Part shown: piece by piece, positions 48,391 to 56,861 of the stretch
Layout of the letters: the number at the start of each line of letters is the position of its first letter
How positions within the stretch are numbered: position 1 is the stretch's first letter
Assembly (NCBI RefSeq): GCF_022568835.1
Contig: NZ_JAKZHV010000010.1
Coordinates: 87,296 to 151,295 of the forward strand
Length of the DNA: 64,000 bases
From: Arsenicicoccus piscis
GTDB lineage: Bacteria; Actinomycetota; Actinomycetes; Actinomycetales; Dermatophilaceae
Direction of reading: 5' to 3'
Translations under genes and position numbers: made by a program
The notes under the pieces: model-generated
What the model saw: the letters and a program-made list of their open reading frames with translations, nothing else
Told to the model about the DNA's origin: nothing
Database searches by the model: none

Positions 48391-48440
48391 ACAGCCTTGG
48401 CAGGCTGGTGGGTGAGCGCGCGTCGGGCAGTGCGTCTCGG

Positions 48441-48878
48441 TCAGTGCGCGGGTGCGGGCTCGACGAGCTCGACCAGCACGCCGCCCGCGTCCTTCGGGTG
48501 CACGAAGTTGATCCGGCTGCCGGCCGTGCCGCGCTTGGGCTCGGGGTAGAGCAGGCGCACGCCGCGCTCCTTCAGCGTCGCGCAGACCGCGTCGACGTCC
48601 TCGACGCGGTAGGCCATCTGCTGGATGCCCACGCCGTTCTTGGCGATGAACTTGGCGATCGTCGACTCCTCCGAGAGGGGAGCGAGCAGCTGGATGCAGG
48701 AGGTCGAGTCGCCGACGGCCATCATGGCCTCCTCGACGCCCTGCTCCTCGTTGGTCTCGCGGTGCGCGAGCTCCATGCCGTAGACGTCCTGGTAGAACGC
48801 GATCGCGGCGTCGAGGTCGGCGACGGCGATGCCGACGTGGTCGATGTGGGTGAACAGGTTCGCGGGGATCTTCGACAT
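48441..48878 (-). CDS. mce: Methylmalonyl-CoA/ethylmalonyl-CoA epimerase
   Basis: 145-residue vicinal-oxygen-chelate (glyoxalase-fold) enzyme that interconverts R and S forms of methylmalonyl-CoA, and in ethylmalonyl-CoA-pathway organisms also ethylmalonyl-CoA. Metal ligands are visible in HIDHVGIAV, the central GVGIQQMAYRV and the C-terminal GVLVELVEP Glu. ATG 48878 with TACGCT 6 nt upstream (leaderless-type). Divergent from the thiolase gene with an 88-bp gap. Confidence 0.93.
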   Translation of the reverse strand: MSKIPANLFTHIDHVGIAVADLDAAIAFYQDVYGMELAHRETNEEQGVEEAMMAVGDSTSCIQLLAPLSEESTIAKFIAKNGVGIQQMAYRVEDVDAVCATLKERGVRLLYPEPKRGTAGSRINFVHPKDAGGVLVELVEPAPAH

Positions 48879-48889
48879 GAGAGGAGCGT

Positions 48890-48901
48890 ATCCGCGCGGA
48901 T
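48890..48901. promoter_or_regulatory. 12-bp palindrome between mce and thiolase genes
   Basis: ATCCGCGCGGAT, a perfect palindrome just upstream of the mce -10 (48890-48885 region) and about 22 nt before the thiolase -10 TACAGT (48923-48928). A shared operator is possible, but CG-rich palindromes also arise by chance in such DNA. Confidence 0.3.
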
Positions 48902-48966
48902 CTCGACCCCCCGCAGCGGGGCTACAGTAGGGGCTCCTGCACCATCGTCGTTGGAGGGGCACCCCC

Positions 48967-50178
48967 ATGTCGCAAGGTTCCAACCCGTCCGTGATCGTGG
49001 CCGGTGCCCGCACCCCGATGGGGCGCCTGCTCGGCTCGCTCAAGGGACAGAGCGGCGCCGACCTCGGCGCCGTCGCCATCGAGGGGGCCCTCGAGAAGTC
49101 GGGGGTGGCACCCGACCAGGTCGACTACGTGATCATGGGGCAGGTGCTCACCGCCGGTGCCGGTCAGATCCCCGCCCGCCAGGCCGCGGTCAAGGCCGGC
49201 ATCCCGATGACCGTCCCCGCCCTCACCATCAACAAGGTGTGCCTGTCGGGGATGGCCGCGGTCGCGCTGGCCGACCAGCTGATCCGCGCGGGCGAGCACG
49301 ACATCGTCGTGGCCGGCGGTCAGGAGTCGATGTCCCAGGCTCCGCACCTGCTCGAGAAGTCGCGCGGCGGCTTCAAGTACGGCAGCGCCGCGCTCGCGGA
49401 CTCGATGGAGGTCGACGGCCTCTGGGATGTCTTCACGGACCAGTCGATGGGGCTGCTCACCGAGGCCGCCAACGTCGGTGACGAGGCCATCACCCGCGAG
49501 GAGCAGGACGTCTTCGCCGCCAAGAGCCACCAGCGTGCGGCCGCCGCGTGGGCCGAGGGCCGGTTCGCCGACGAGGTCGTGCCGGTCGTCATCCCGCAGC
49601 GCAAGGGCGACCCGGTCGTCGTCAGCGAGGACGAGGGCGTCCGCGGTGACACGACGGCCGAGTCGCTCGGCAAGCTGCGCGCCGCCTTCATCAAGGACGG
49701 CAGCATCACCGCGGGCAGCGCCTCCCAGATCAGCGACGGCGCCGCCGCCATGGTCGTGATGAGCCGGGCGAAGGCCGAGGAGCTCGGGCTGCCCTGGCTC
49801 GCCGAGATCCACTCCTACGCCACCGTCGCCGGCCCCGACTCCTCGCTGCAGCAGCAGCCCGGCAACGCCATCAAGGCGGCCTGCGCCAAGGAGGGCATCG
49901 AGACCGCCGACCTCGACCTGATCGAGATCAACGAGGCGTTCGCGGCCGTCGGCGTCGCCGCCAAGCGCCAGCTCGACCTCGACCCGGCGATCGTCAACGT
50001 CGACGGCGGCGCGATCGCCCTCGGCCACCCGCTCGGCATGTCCGGCGCACGCATCGTGCTGCACCTGGCCCAGGCGCTCAAGCAGCGCGGCGGCGGCACC
50101 GGGGTCGCAGCCCTGTGCGGCGGCGGCGGTCAGGGGGACGCGCTGATCATCACGGTGCCGGCCTCGGATACGGTCTAG
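48967..50178 (+). CDS. Acetyl-CoA acetyltransferase (thiolase)
   Basis: 403-residue thiolase. Active-site Cys92 in [11 protein letters not shown], His in [10 protein letters not shown] (about 353) and the second Cys in [10 protein letters not shown] (about 383). The biosynthetic-type NEAFA block is present. It condenses two acetyl-CoA to acetoacetyl-CoA, entry to the ethylmalonyl-CoA pathway or polyhydroxybutyrate, or cleaves 3-ketoacyl-CoA. ATG 48967 follows GGAGGGG. Confidence 0.93.
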   Translation: MSQGSNPSVIVAGARTPMGRLLGSLKGQSGADLGAVAIEGALEKSGVAPDQVDYVIMGQVLTAGAGQIPARQAAVKAGIPMTVPALTINKVCLSGMAAVALADQLIRAGEHDIVVAGGQESMSQAPHLLEKSRGGFKYGSAALADSMEVDGLWDVFTDQSMGLLTEAANVGDEAITREEQDVFAAKSHQRAAAAWAEGRFADEVVPVVIPQRKGDPVVVSEDEGVRGDTTAESLGKLRAAFIKDGSITAGSASQISDGAAAMVVMSRAKAEELGLPWLAEIHSYATVAGPDSSLQQQPGNAIKAACAKEGIETADLDLIEINEAFAAVGVAAKRQLDLDPAIVNVDGGAIALGHPLGMSGARIVLHLAQALKQRGGGTGVAALCGGGGQGDALIITVPASDTV

Positions 50179-50230
50179 GGGTCAGCTCCCCTTGGGGTCA
50201 GCTTCCCGGCACGAGAGCAGGTAGAGCCAG

Positions 50231-51190
50231 ATGGCGCGGCAGATGAACGTCCCGACCCTCGTCGAGCAGGCCCGGGCGGGTGCACCGCGGGCCGTCGCCC
50301 GGCTGATCTCGATGGTCGAGGACGCCCACCCGCAGCTGCGCGAGGTCATGACGGCCCTCGCCCCGCACACCGGCCGCGCGCACATCATCGGCATCACCGG
50401 CTCCCCGGGCGTGGGCAAGTCGACGTCCACGTCGGCCCTGGTCACGGCGCTGCGCAAGCGCGGTCAGCGGGTCGGCATCCTCGCTGTAGACCCCTCCTCG
50501 CCCTTCTCGGGCGGCGCCCTGCTCGGCGACCGGATCCGGATGAACGACCACGTGCTCGACCCAGAGGTCTACATCCGCTCGATGGCGTCGCGCGGGCACC
50601 TCGGCGGGCTGTCCTGGACGACCCCGCAGGCGCTGCGGGTGCTGGACGCCGCCGGCTGTGACGTCGTGCTCGTCGAGACCGTCGGGGTCGGCCAGTCCGA
50701 GGTCGAGATCGCCGGCCTCGCCGACACGACCATCGTCCTGCTGGCTCCCGGGATGGGCGACGGCATCCAGGCCGCCAAGGCCGGCATCCTCGAGATCGGT
50801 GACGTCTTCGTCGTCAACAAGGCCGACCGCGACGGCGCCGACAACACCGTGCGCGACATCCGGCACATGATCTCCCTCGGCGACCGCACCGAGCCGCACC
50901 TGTGGCGACCGCCGGTGCTCAAGACCGTCGCGTCGCGCGGCGAGGGGGTCGACGAGGTCGTCGAGGCGCTCGACAAGCACTGGGCCTGGATGACCGAGCA
51001 CGGCGTCCTGCGCAAGCGCCGGCTGCGTCGCGCCGCCGACGAGATCGAGGCGATCGTCATCAAGACCCTGCGCGAGCGGATGGGCGACCTGCGCGGCGGC
51101 CACGGCATCGAGGACCACGCGGCCCTCGTCGTCGACGGCACCGCCAGCGCCTACACCGCCGCCGACGACGTGGTCGCCAGCCTGACCTGA
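50231..51190 (+). CDS. meaB: Mutase-associated GTPase chaperone MeaB/ArgK
   Basis: 319-residue G3E-family GTPase that gates loading of adenosylcobalamin into B12 mutases and protects them from inactivation. Walker A GSPGVGKST (57-65), VDPSSPFSGGALLGDRIRM, ETVGVGQSEVE (switch) and NKADRDGA (GTP specificity). It lies between the thiolase and other mutase genes of the window, consistent with service to MeaA and/or IcmA. Both are encoded elsewhere, so it is not in an operon with them. Confidence 0.95.
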   Translation: MARQMNVPTLVEQARAGAPRAVARLISMVEDAHPQLREVMTALAPHTGRAHIIGITGSPGVGKSTSTSALVTALRKRGQRVGILAVDPSSPFSGGALLGDRIRMNDHVLDPEVYIRSMASRGHLGGLSWTTPQALRVLDAAGCDVVLVETVGVGQSEVEIAGLADTTIVLLAPGMGDGIQAAKAGILEIGDVFVVNKADRDGADNTVRDIRHMISLGDRTEPHLWRPPVLKTVASRGEGVDEVVEALDKHWAWMTEHGVLRKRRLRRAADEIEAIVIKTLRERMGDLRGGHGIEDHAALVVDGTASAYTAADDVVASLT

Positions 51191-51290
51191 CCTGACCTGA
51201 TCTGGCGTCGGTGTAGCCCCGGCGTGGGTGTCGGTCGCGGGTGTCCGGCGTGGGCGTCGGGCGCCGGGGCCGCAACTATCCTTGGCGCTC

Positions 51291-52025
51291 GTGCCCTTCA
51301 CCCTCGCCCACCCGGCAGCCGTGCTGCCGCTGCGTCGGACCGGCCTCCCGATGCTGGCGCTGGTGGCGGGATCGGTCGCCCCGGACCTGGTGCTCTTCGT
51401 GCACGTGGGCGTGAGCTATCACCAGACCCACTCGCTCGTGGGGGTGCTGACCTGGGACGTGCTGATCGGGGTGCTGCTCGCGGCCGCCTGGGTCTGGTTG
51501 CTCTGGGGCCCGCTCGTCGACGCGGCACCCGGCTCGTTGCGCGACCGGCTGCCCCACCCGCACCGCACCGGGCCGCGGTGGTGGCTGATCGCCGTCCCCA
51601 CGTTCGCCATCGGCGCCGCCACCCACGTGCTCTGGGACTCGTTCACGCACGTCGACGGGTGGTGGGTGCAGCGCGCGCAGTGGTTGCGCGACGGCACGCC
51701 ACCGGTCTACAAGCTGAGCCAATATGCCAGTGGCGCAGTCGGACTCGCGATCATCGCGGTCGCGTGCTGGATGCTGCTGCGGCGTCGCCCGGTCGTGCCG
51801 GTGGCACGCGTGCTGCCGCGACTGGCGCCGTGGGTCTGGGGCGCTCCGCTGATCGCGGTGGGCGCCGCCACGGTGCTCGCGCTGCGCGAGTTCGCCGTCC
51901 AGCCGACCTGGCCGATCGAGTACCGCATCTACTACCTGGTCGTCATGACCCTCTCGGCCGCCGCCACGGCGCTCGGGGAAGTCGCGCTCATCTGGCAGGT
52001 CGTGCGCCGGGTGGTCCGGCGGTAG
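51291..52025 (+). CDS. DUF4184 family membrane protein
   Basis: 244 residues, about six hydrophobic helices. Starts PFTLAHPAAVLPLRR, the DUF4184 signature, with family His motifs HQTHSL and ATHVLWDSFTHVDGWW suggesting a metal site facing the membrane. Function unknown. GTG 51291 is preferred: TATCCT (51277-51282) ends 8 nt upstream and the family begins exactly here. Confidence 0.85.
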   Translation: MPFTLAHPAAVLPLRRTGLPMLALVAGSVAPDLVLFVHVGVSYHQTHSLVGVLTWDVLIGVLLAAAWVWLLWGPLVDAAPGSLRDRLPHPHRTGPRWWLIAVPTFAIGAATHVLWDSFTHVDGWWVQRAQWLRDGTPPVYKLSQYASGAVGLAIIAVACWMLLRRRPVVPVARVLPRLAPWVWGAPLIAVGAATVLALREFAVQPTWPIEYRIYYLVVMTLSAAATALGEVALIWQVVRRVVRR

Positions 52026-52074
52026 CCCGTCGGCCCGGGGCCCCACTCAGTCGGACGCCCTCGGTCGGCCCGGC

Positions 52075-52810
52075 TCAGTCGGTCGCAGGGAGGGGCTGGT
52101 CGCGGTGCGTCCGAGCGAGGTGGGCGACGGTCACGGCGATCAGCACGAGCAGCGCGAGGGTGACCCAGCCGGTGCCCCAGCCGAGACCGCCGCGCTCCGC
52201 CGGCACGCCCATCCAGTCGGCGAACGACGCGCCGAACGGGCGGGTGAGCACGTAGGCCCACCAGAACAGCGCCACCTCGTGGCGCCGGGTCGCCAGCCAC
52301 AGCACCGCCGGGACCGCGAACATCGCCGCGAACATCAGCCCGGAGCCGAGGTAGCCGAGGTTGGTGTCCTTGGCGGACAGGTCGCCCGCCGCGGTGCCGA
52401 GCGCGAACGTCGTCAGCACGGTGGCCCAGTAGAACAGCTCGCGCCGGGTCGTGCGCACGGAGTGGATCGACAGCGTGCCCTCGACCCGCCGCCAGGTGAT
52501 GAGCACCACGGCCAGGACGACCGCGAAGAACGGCGTCGAGACCTCGTAGGGCACCCCGAGGGCCACGTGGACGACGTCGGCCGCGACCGTGCCGAAGACG
52601 CTGACCAGCAGGACGGCGATCCAGTAGGTCCAGGGGGAGTAGCGGTCCGCGCGCAGATGGGACCCCCAGGGCAATCAGCAGCGCCACACCCGAGCCCAGC
52701 ACCGCCGGCACCTTGGTCGCCATCACCCGGTCGAGGGCGGCGCCCCATCGGCTGGTCGCGGTCGCCGTCGCGGGCAGGACGAGGTCGGGCTGGCGGGTGC
52801 TGGAGGGCAT
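52075..52810 (-). pseudogene. COG4705-type membrane protein, internal deletion and frameshift
   Basis: Starts at ATG 52810 (MPSSTRQPDL) and reaches the family's VMATKVPAV block, then jumps to LGSGVALLIAL, skipping about 35 residues that normally form the first membrane segment. At a run of five C on the + strand (52663-52667) the frame shifts; the remainder (YSPWTYWIAVLLVSVFGT, TLSIHSVRTTRRELFYW, LTRPFGASFADWMG) continues in another frame to 52075. COG4705 proteins are uncharacterised membrane proteins. The frameshift lies in a homopolymer, so a read error is possible there; the missing segment is harder to explain so. Confidence 0.7.
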
Positions 52811-52959
52811 GTCTCCAGGCTAGGGGCGCGCGGCTTGGATCGTTCTACAACGGCTGAAGGGGGCGTTCAGGTCTCAGCCGTGCTTCAGCGTCGGTCGCGC
52901 GGGGTAAGCGGGGAAATCGGCTCGTGCGGCGCCGGCGGTCACCGGTAGCGTCGAGCACC

Positions 52960-53979
52960 ATGGAGCGAGAGAGCATCGTCGTCAGCGAGGTGGCCATCGA
53001 CGACGAGGCGACCTTCCGCGAGTATGCGGCTGCCGAGGACGGCGCCTGGCGCGCCGGCCGGCCGCACGAGCCCACCATCGCGTGGCGGGAGCGGCTCGCC
53101 GCGTTCCGGGCGCTGCAGGACACTCAGGCGGTGCTCTTCGTCGCCCGCGACGGCGAGAGCGGTCCGGTGGTCGGTGCGGCGCAGCTGATGCTGCCGCGCA
53201 TGGCCAACACCGACCTCGCGCACCCCACGGTCTTAGTGCCACCGGAGCACCGTCGTCGCGGCGTGGGCGCCGCGCTGGGTCGCGCGACCCTGGACCGGTC
53301 GCGGGCGGAGGGACGGACGCGGTTCGTCGGGGAGGTGATCATCCCGCGGGGTGCGCAGGACAGCACCGACGTGGCGTTCGCCCGCTCGTTCGGGCTGCGG
53401 GAGTCCTACCGCGACGTGCGCTCCGAGCTCGCCGTCCCCATCGCTCCCGCGCTGGACGTCGAGCTGCGCGCCGAGTGCGAACCGCACTGGGAGGGCTACC
53501 GATTCGAGTCGTACGTCAACGGCGTGCCGGACGACCTGCTGACGGCGTACCTCACGCTGGACGGACTGGTCGAGGTCGACTCACCCACGGGGGAGACCGA
53601 CTTCGAGGCCGAGATCGCCAGCCCCGAGTCCTACCGTCGGCGCACGGCGGTGCTGGTCGACGCGGGCCTGACGCTCATCGAGACGGTCGCCCTCGACGCG
53701 CACGGCGAGCCGGTGGCCCTCAACCAGCTCAAGGTTCGTGCAGACCCCGACGCTCCTGTGATGCAGCGGGGCACCTACGTGCACCGGGCGCATCGCGGGC
53801 ACCGGCTGGGCCTGGGTGTGAAGCTGACCGGGCTGGCCGCGCTCGCCGAGCAGGCTCCGCAGACCCGCGTCGTGCGCACCTGGAACGCGATCGACAACGC
53901 CCCCATGCTCGCGGTCAACGACCGGCTGGGCTTCGTGCCGTTGGAGGACATGGTGTCGATGATCGGCGAGCTGGACTGA
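52960..53979 (+). CDS. GNAT acetyltransferase with two GNAT domains
   Basis: 339 residues with an N-terminal GNAT domain (acetyl-CoA loop in VPPEHRRRGVGAALG, about 85-105) and a C-terminal GNAT-like domain (THRGHRLGLGVKL-type loop: YVHRAHRGHRLGLG near 270). The double-domain form resembles mycothiol synthase-like and other actinobacterial proteins, but the substrate cannot be assigned. ATG 52960 follows TAGCGT by 8 nt. Confidence 0.82.
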   Translation: MERESIVVSEVAIDDEATFREYAAAEDGAWRAGRPHEPTIAWRERLAAFRALQDTQAVLFVARDGESGPVVGAAQLMLPRMANTDLAHPTVLVPPEHRRRGVGAALGRATLDRSRAEGRTRFVGEVIIPRGAQDSTDVAFARSFGLRESYRDVRSELAVPIAPALDVELRAECEPHWEGYRFESYVNGVPDDLLTAYLTLDGLVEVDSPTGETDFEAEIASPESYRRRTAVLVDAGLTLIETVALDAHGEPVALNQLKVRADPDAPVMQRGTYVHRAHRGHRLGLGVKLTGLAALAEQAPQTRVVRTWNAIDNAPMLAVNDRLGFVPLEDMVSMIGELD

Positions 53980-54040
53980 GCGGGAGGGCTTTTCACAGGG
54001 GGGCTGTTCAGCGGCGGCCCGGCGTGCCTACGATCGACCC

Positions 54041-54361
54041 ATGCTCGTAGCCTTCTCCGTCGCCCCCGGCGTTGCCGCCGACGCCTCTGGTTCGGTCCAC
54101 GACGCGGTCGCGGACGCCATCGCCGTCGTGCGCGCCAGCGGTCTGCCGCACCGCACGGACGCGATGTTCACGACCATCGAGGGGGAGTGGGACGAGTGCA
54201 TGGCCGTGGTCAAGGCGGCCTGCGACGGGGTCGGCGCCCACAGCCAGCGCGTCTCGCTCGTGCTCAAGGCCGACATCCGCCCCGGCTACACCGGTGAGCT
54301 CGACGGCAAGCTCGAGCGGCTCGAGGACGCGCTCTCCGCCAAGGAGAGCCGCGACTCGTGA
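54041..54361 (+). CDS. MTH1187/YkoF-type thiamine-binding protein (DUF77)
   Basis: 106 residues spanning the whole MTH1187 family: N-terminal LVAFSVAPG, THFG-like FTTIEGEWDECMAVV and RVSLVLKADIRPG. Relatives bind thiamine or related metabolites. TACGAT (54029-54034) ends 6 nt before the ATG. Its stop overlaps the next start (GTGA), so it is coupled to a GNAT enzyme. Confidence 0.83.
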   Translation: MLVAFSVAPGVAADASGSVHDAVADAIAVVRASGLPHRTDAMFTTIEGEWDECMAVVKAACDGVGAHSQRVSLVLKADIRPGYTGELDGKLERLEDALSAKESRDS

Positions 54362-54900
54362 GGGCCGGCGCCTCGGGTGCTCGGGAGGCCGGGTTCACCG
54401 CCCGGGCCGCCACGGTGGCGGACGCTGCTGAGCTCGGCCGCATCCACGTGCAGATCTGGCGCGACACCTACCGCGGGTTGATGTCCGACACCGTCCTCGA
54501 CGAGCTGGACCCGGTAGACCGTGGTGAGCGGTGGGCGCAGATCCTCGCCGGCAGGCTGCTGCCTCGCGGCGCGCACGAGCCCGCCCTCACCCGGGTCGCC
54601 GTCGCTCCCTCGGGCGAGCTCGTGGGCTTCGCGTCGGTCGGCGCCAGCCGCGACGACGACCCGCCGACCGAGGTCGAGCTCTGGGCCCTGAATGTTGTTG
54701 CGGCACAACACGGCACGGGTGTCGCAGACCTGCTCGTCGAGGAGACGCACGGTGACCGAGCCGCGTCGTTGTGGGTCGCCGAGGGCAACGGGCGAGCCAT
54801 CGCCTACTACCGGCGGCTCGGCTTCGAGCCGGACGGCACGACCAGGACCGACCCGGGACTGGGCGTGCGCGAGCTACGGATGGTGCGAGTCTCGGCCTGA
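54358..54900 (+). CDS. GNAT family N-acetyltransferase
   Basis: 180 residues, one GNAT domain: FTARAATVADAAELGRIHVQIW at the N terminus, the acetyl-CoA loop near AAQHGTGVADLLVEE and the C-terminal NGRAIAYYRRLGFEPDG motif. Substrate unknown. Translationally coupled to the upstream thiamine-binding-like gene. Confidence 0.87.
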   Translation: MRAGASGAREAGFTARAATVADAAELGRIHVQIWRDTYRGLMSDTVLDELDPVDRGERWAQILAGRLLPRGAHEPALTRVAVAPSGELVGFASVGASRDDDPPTEVELWALNVVAAQHGTGVADLLVEETHGDRAASLWVAEGNGRAIAYYRRLGFEPDGTTRTDPGLGVRELRMVRVSA

Positions 54901-54945
54901 CACGCGGTGCCGGTCCGTGCGCGGGCCGGGTCGTATCCTTCGCCT

Positions 54946-55461
54946 GTGGCACCGTCGACCCCCTTGCCGTTCGACCCGATCAGCGTCGCCCAGGACACCT
55001 GGGTGCAGCGCTGGGGGTCCGACGCGCCCGCCGACGAGATGGCCGCGGCGACGTCCGTGCTGCGCGTGGCCCAGCTGCTCACCGCGCGGTTCGATGCTGC
55101 GGTCGCTCCGCACGGGCTGACGTTCGCGCGCTACGAGGTGCTGGTGCTGCTCACCTTCAGCCGCACGGGAGCTCTACCGATGAGCAAGATCGGTGAGCGC
55201 CTCATGGTCCATCCGACGAGCGCCACCTCCGCGGTGCAGCGGCTGGAGGCCCAGGGCTTCGTGCGCCGCGTGCCGAACCCCGCCGACGGGCGCGGCACCC
55301 TCGCCGAGATCACCTCCGCCGGCCGCGAGGTCGTCGAGGCCGCCACCGCCGCGCTGCACGCGCTCGACTTCGGGCTCTCGGCGCTCGACCCCGACCAGGT
55401 GCGGACCCTCACCGGCGTCATGCGCCAGGTCCGCCTCGCCAACGGCGACTTCGCGCCCTGA
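54946..55461 (+). CDS. MarR family transcriptional regulator
   Basis: 171 residues with a MarR winged helix-turn-helix: LTFARYEVLVLLTFSRTGALPMSKIGERL, the recognition-helix region PTSATSAVQRLEAQGFVRR and the wing DGRGTLAEITSAG. GTG 54946 is chosen because TATCCT (54934-54939) ends 6 nt upstream. No obvious MarR site was found at its own promoter. It is the nearest regulator to icmA (1.4 kb away) but a link is unproven. Confidence 0.88.
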   Translation: MAPSTPLPFDPISVAQDTWVQRWGSDAPADEMAAATSVLRVAQLLTARFDAAVAPHGLTFARYEVLVLLTFSRTGALPMSKIGERLMVHPTSATSAVQRLEAQGFVRRVPNPADGRGTLAEITSAGREVVEAATAALHALDFGLSALDPDQVRTLTGVMRQVRLANGDFAP

Positions 55462-55536
55462 GTGGCGCTCGCGCGTCGGCCGGAGGTCGCGCTGGAGCGG
55501 GCGTGGGAGTCGCGCTTGGGCGGGGCTGGGGGTGCA

Positions 55537-55619
55537 GGTGTGCGCTTCGGACTGATTCATGGCCCGCGGAGGGCTGTTGGCACGTTCAAGTCCGCGTGAG
55601 TCAGTCCGAAGCGCACACC
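55537..55619. repeat. 83-bp palindromic repeat, copy 1
   Basis: Perfect 19-bp terminal arms, GGTGTGCGCTTCGGACTGA (55537-55555) and its complement (55601-55619), around a 45-bp core containing a second pairing, CGCGGA with TCCGCG. A copy of equal length with about 8 differences lies at 56708-56790, on the other side of the DUF559 gene. Confidence 0.9.
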
Positions 55620-55747
55620 GGGTAGACCTGGTGCCCGGCTTCCGGGATCGCGGGAGGTCGACGGGGCGGCTTGGCGAACGGAGGCTCGAGATATGGCCTG
55701 TGCATAACCGCGTTTGATGCGGCTGGCGTGCGGCTGGCGTTGTTGTC

Positions 55748-56653
55748 GTGGATTCAGCTGAGCTTGACCGACGGATGGAGGCGTTGGGCTGGGTGGCGAC
55801 GCGCGCTCAGCTGGATGCGCGGTGGCCGCGTCGATGGATTCGCCGCGCCGTCGCTGACGGGGTGCTGGTGCGGGTGGCACGCGGCCGCTACGCGCATGGC
55901 CGGCTGAACCAGCACCGCCAGGTGGCGGCCGCCCACGGCGGTGTCGTGTCCCACACCTCCGCGGCGCTGCGCTGGGGGTTGGCAGTCAAGGCCGAGCCGA
56001 TCACGCCGTGGATCACCGTCGCGCGCACCTACCGGCTGCGGCGACGACCGGACGAGCAGCTGCGCGCGAGCTACCGGAGTCTGCGCCCGGACGAGATCGA
56101 CCGGCAGACGGCGTCGACGACCGTGCTGCGCACCGTGCTGGACTGTGCACGAGACCTGCCGTTCGACGAGGCGTTGTGCATTGCCGACTCTGCCCTGCGG
56201 GAGGGACTCCTCGAGTCGCGCGACCTTCGGTCGGCCGCCGCGACGCTCCAGGGGAAGGGCGCCGCCCGGGCTCGACGTGTCGCTCGCCTGGCCTCGGGGC
56301 TCTCCGCCAACCCGATGGAGTCGGTGCTGCGGGCGATCGCCATCGAGCTGGGCCTGGCCCTCACGCCGCAGCTGCAGGTGTGCGAGGACGGCCTTTTCGC
56401 CCGGGTGGACCTCGGCGACGAGACGCTGCGGCTGGCGGTCGAGGCGGAGGGGTTCGCCTGGCACGGGGAGCGGCGGCAGCTGGAGCGGGATGCTCGCCGC
56501 TATGACCTGCTGGTGGTGTTCGGCTGGACCGTGCTGCGCTTCTCGTGGGAGCAGATCATGCACCACCCGGAGTTAGTGCGGTGGTGCCTGCAGCACTGGC
56601 GGGGCGTTCATCGTGGCCTGGTCCCGCCCTCACCGCCCCGGTTGGCCGGGTGA
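55748..56653 (+). CDS. DUF559 nuclease-like protein with AbiEi-type winged helix
   Basis: 301 residues. The N-terminal part (about 1-55; LGWVATRAQLDARWPRRWIRRAVADG) resembles the AbiEi-type antitoxin winged helix; the C-terminal DUF559 domain has the Vsr/MutH-like layout: ESVLRAI, RVDLGDETLRLAVEAEGF-type acidic core (D and E residues), WHG, then RDARRYDLLVVFGWTVLRFSWEQI. Such genes are multicopy in many actinobacterial genomes, function unknown. No AbiEii toxin gene is adjacent. GTG 55748. The gene is bracketed by two matching 83-bp palindromic repeats, 129 bp before and 55 bp after it. Confidence 0.8.
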   Translation: MDSAELDRRMEALGWVATRAQLDARWPRRWIRRAVADGVLVRVARGRYAHGRLNQHRQVAAAHGGVVSHTSAALRWGLAVKAEPITPWITVARTYRLRRRPDEQLRASYRSLRPDEIDRQTASTTVLRTVLDCARDLPFDEALCIADSALREGLLESRDLRSAAATLQGKGAARARRVARLASGLSANPMESVLRAIAIELGLALTPQLQVCEDGLFARVDLGDETLRLAVEAEGFAWHGERRQLERDARRYDLLVVFGWTVLRFSWEQIMHHPELVRWCLQHWRGVHRGLVPPSPPRLAG

Positions 56654-56707
56654 GCTCCCGCCACTCGCCGGGCTCTGCCAGAGCGTCGGCGCTCCAGTGG
56701 GGTCCAC

Positions 56708-56790
56708 GGTGTGCGCTTCGGACTGATTCATGGCCCGTCGAGGGCTGTTGGCACGTTCAAAGCCGCGTGAATCAGTCCGAACGGCACACG
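56708..56790. repeat. 83-bp palindromic repeat, copy 2
   Basis: Same element as at 55537-55619, same orientation and length. Left arm identical; the right arm has GC swapped to CG at one place, so its stem carries two mismatches, but pairing extends inward (ATTCA with TGAAT). Core keeps GGGCTGTTGGCACGTTCAA. Confidence 0.9.
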
Positions 56791-56830
56791 AGGGTGCGCT
56801 CAGGGGAGGTAGGTCGCGGGGGAGGGTGGC

Positions 56831-56854
56831 ATTTACTAGGACGTCCTAGTAAAT
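56831..56854. promoter_or_regulatory. 24-bp perfect palindrome at the icmA start
   Basis: ATTTACTAGGAC followed at once by its reverse complement, ending 7 nt before the icmA ATG (56862). AT-rich against the background. Its right half contains TAGTAAAT, which could be the -10 of a leaderless transcript, so a bound repressor would block RNA polymerase. The form suits a TetR- or MarR-type dimer. Confidence 0.8.
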
Positions 56855-56861
56855 TGGCGAC

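Larger units (their letters stand above)
47865..48440. other. 576-bp gene-free region with a terminator and a phased repeat array
   Basis: No supported coding sequence on either strand. It holds a terminator-like hairpin at 48020-48061 and a 30-bp-phased inverted repeat array at about 48211-48390 (both listed). The stretch 48062-48200 shows nothing I can interpret. Confidence 0.7.

Noticed and set aside
55748..56653. Type IV toxin-antitoxin pair
   Set aside because: Only the AbiEi-like winged helix is present, fused to a nuclease-like domain; no AbiEii nucleotidyltransferase gene lies beside it.
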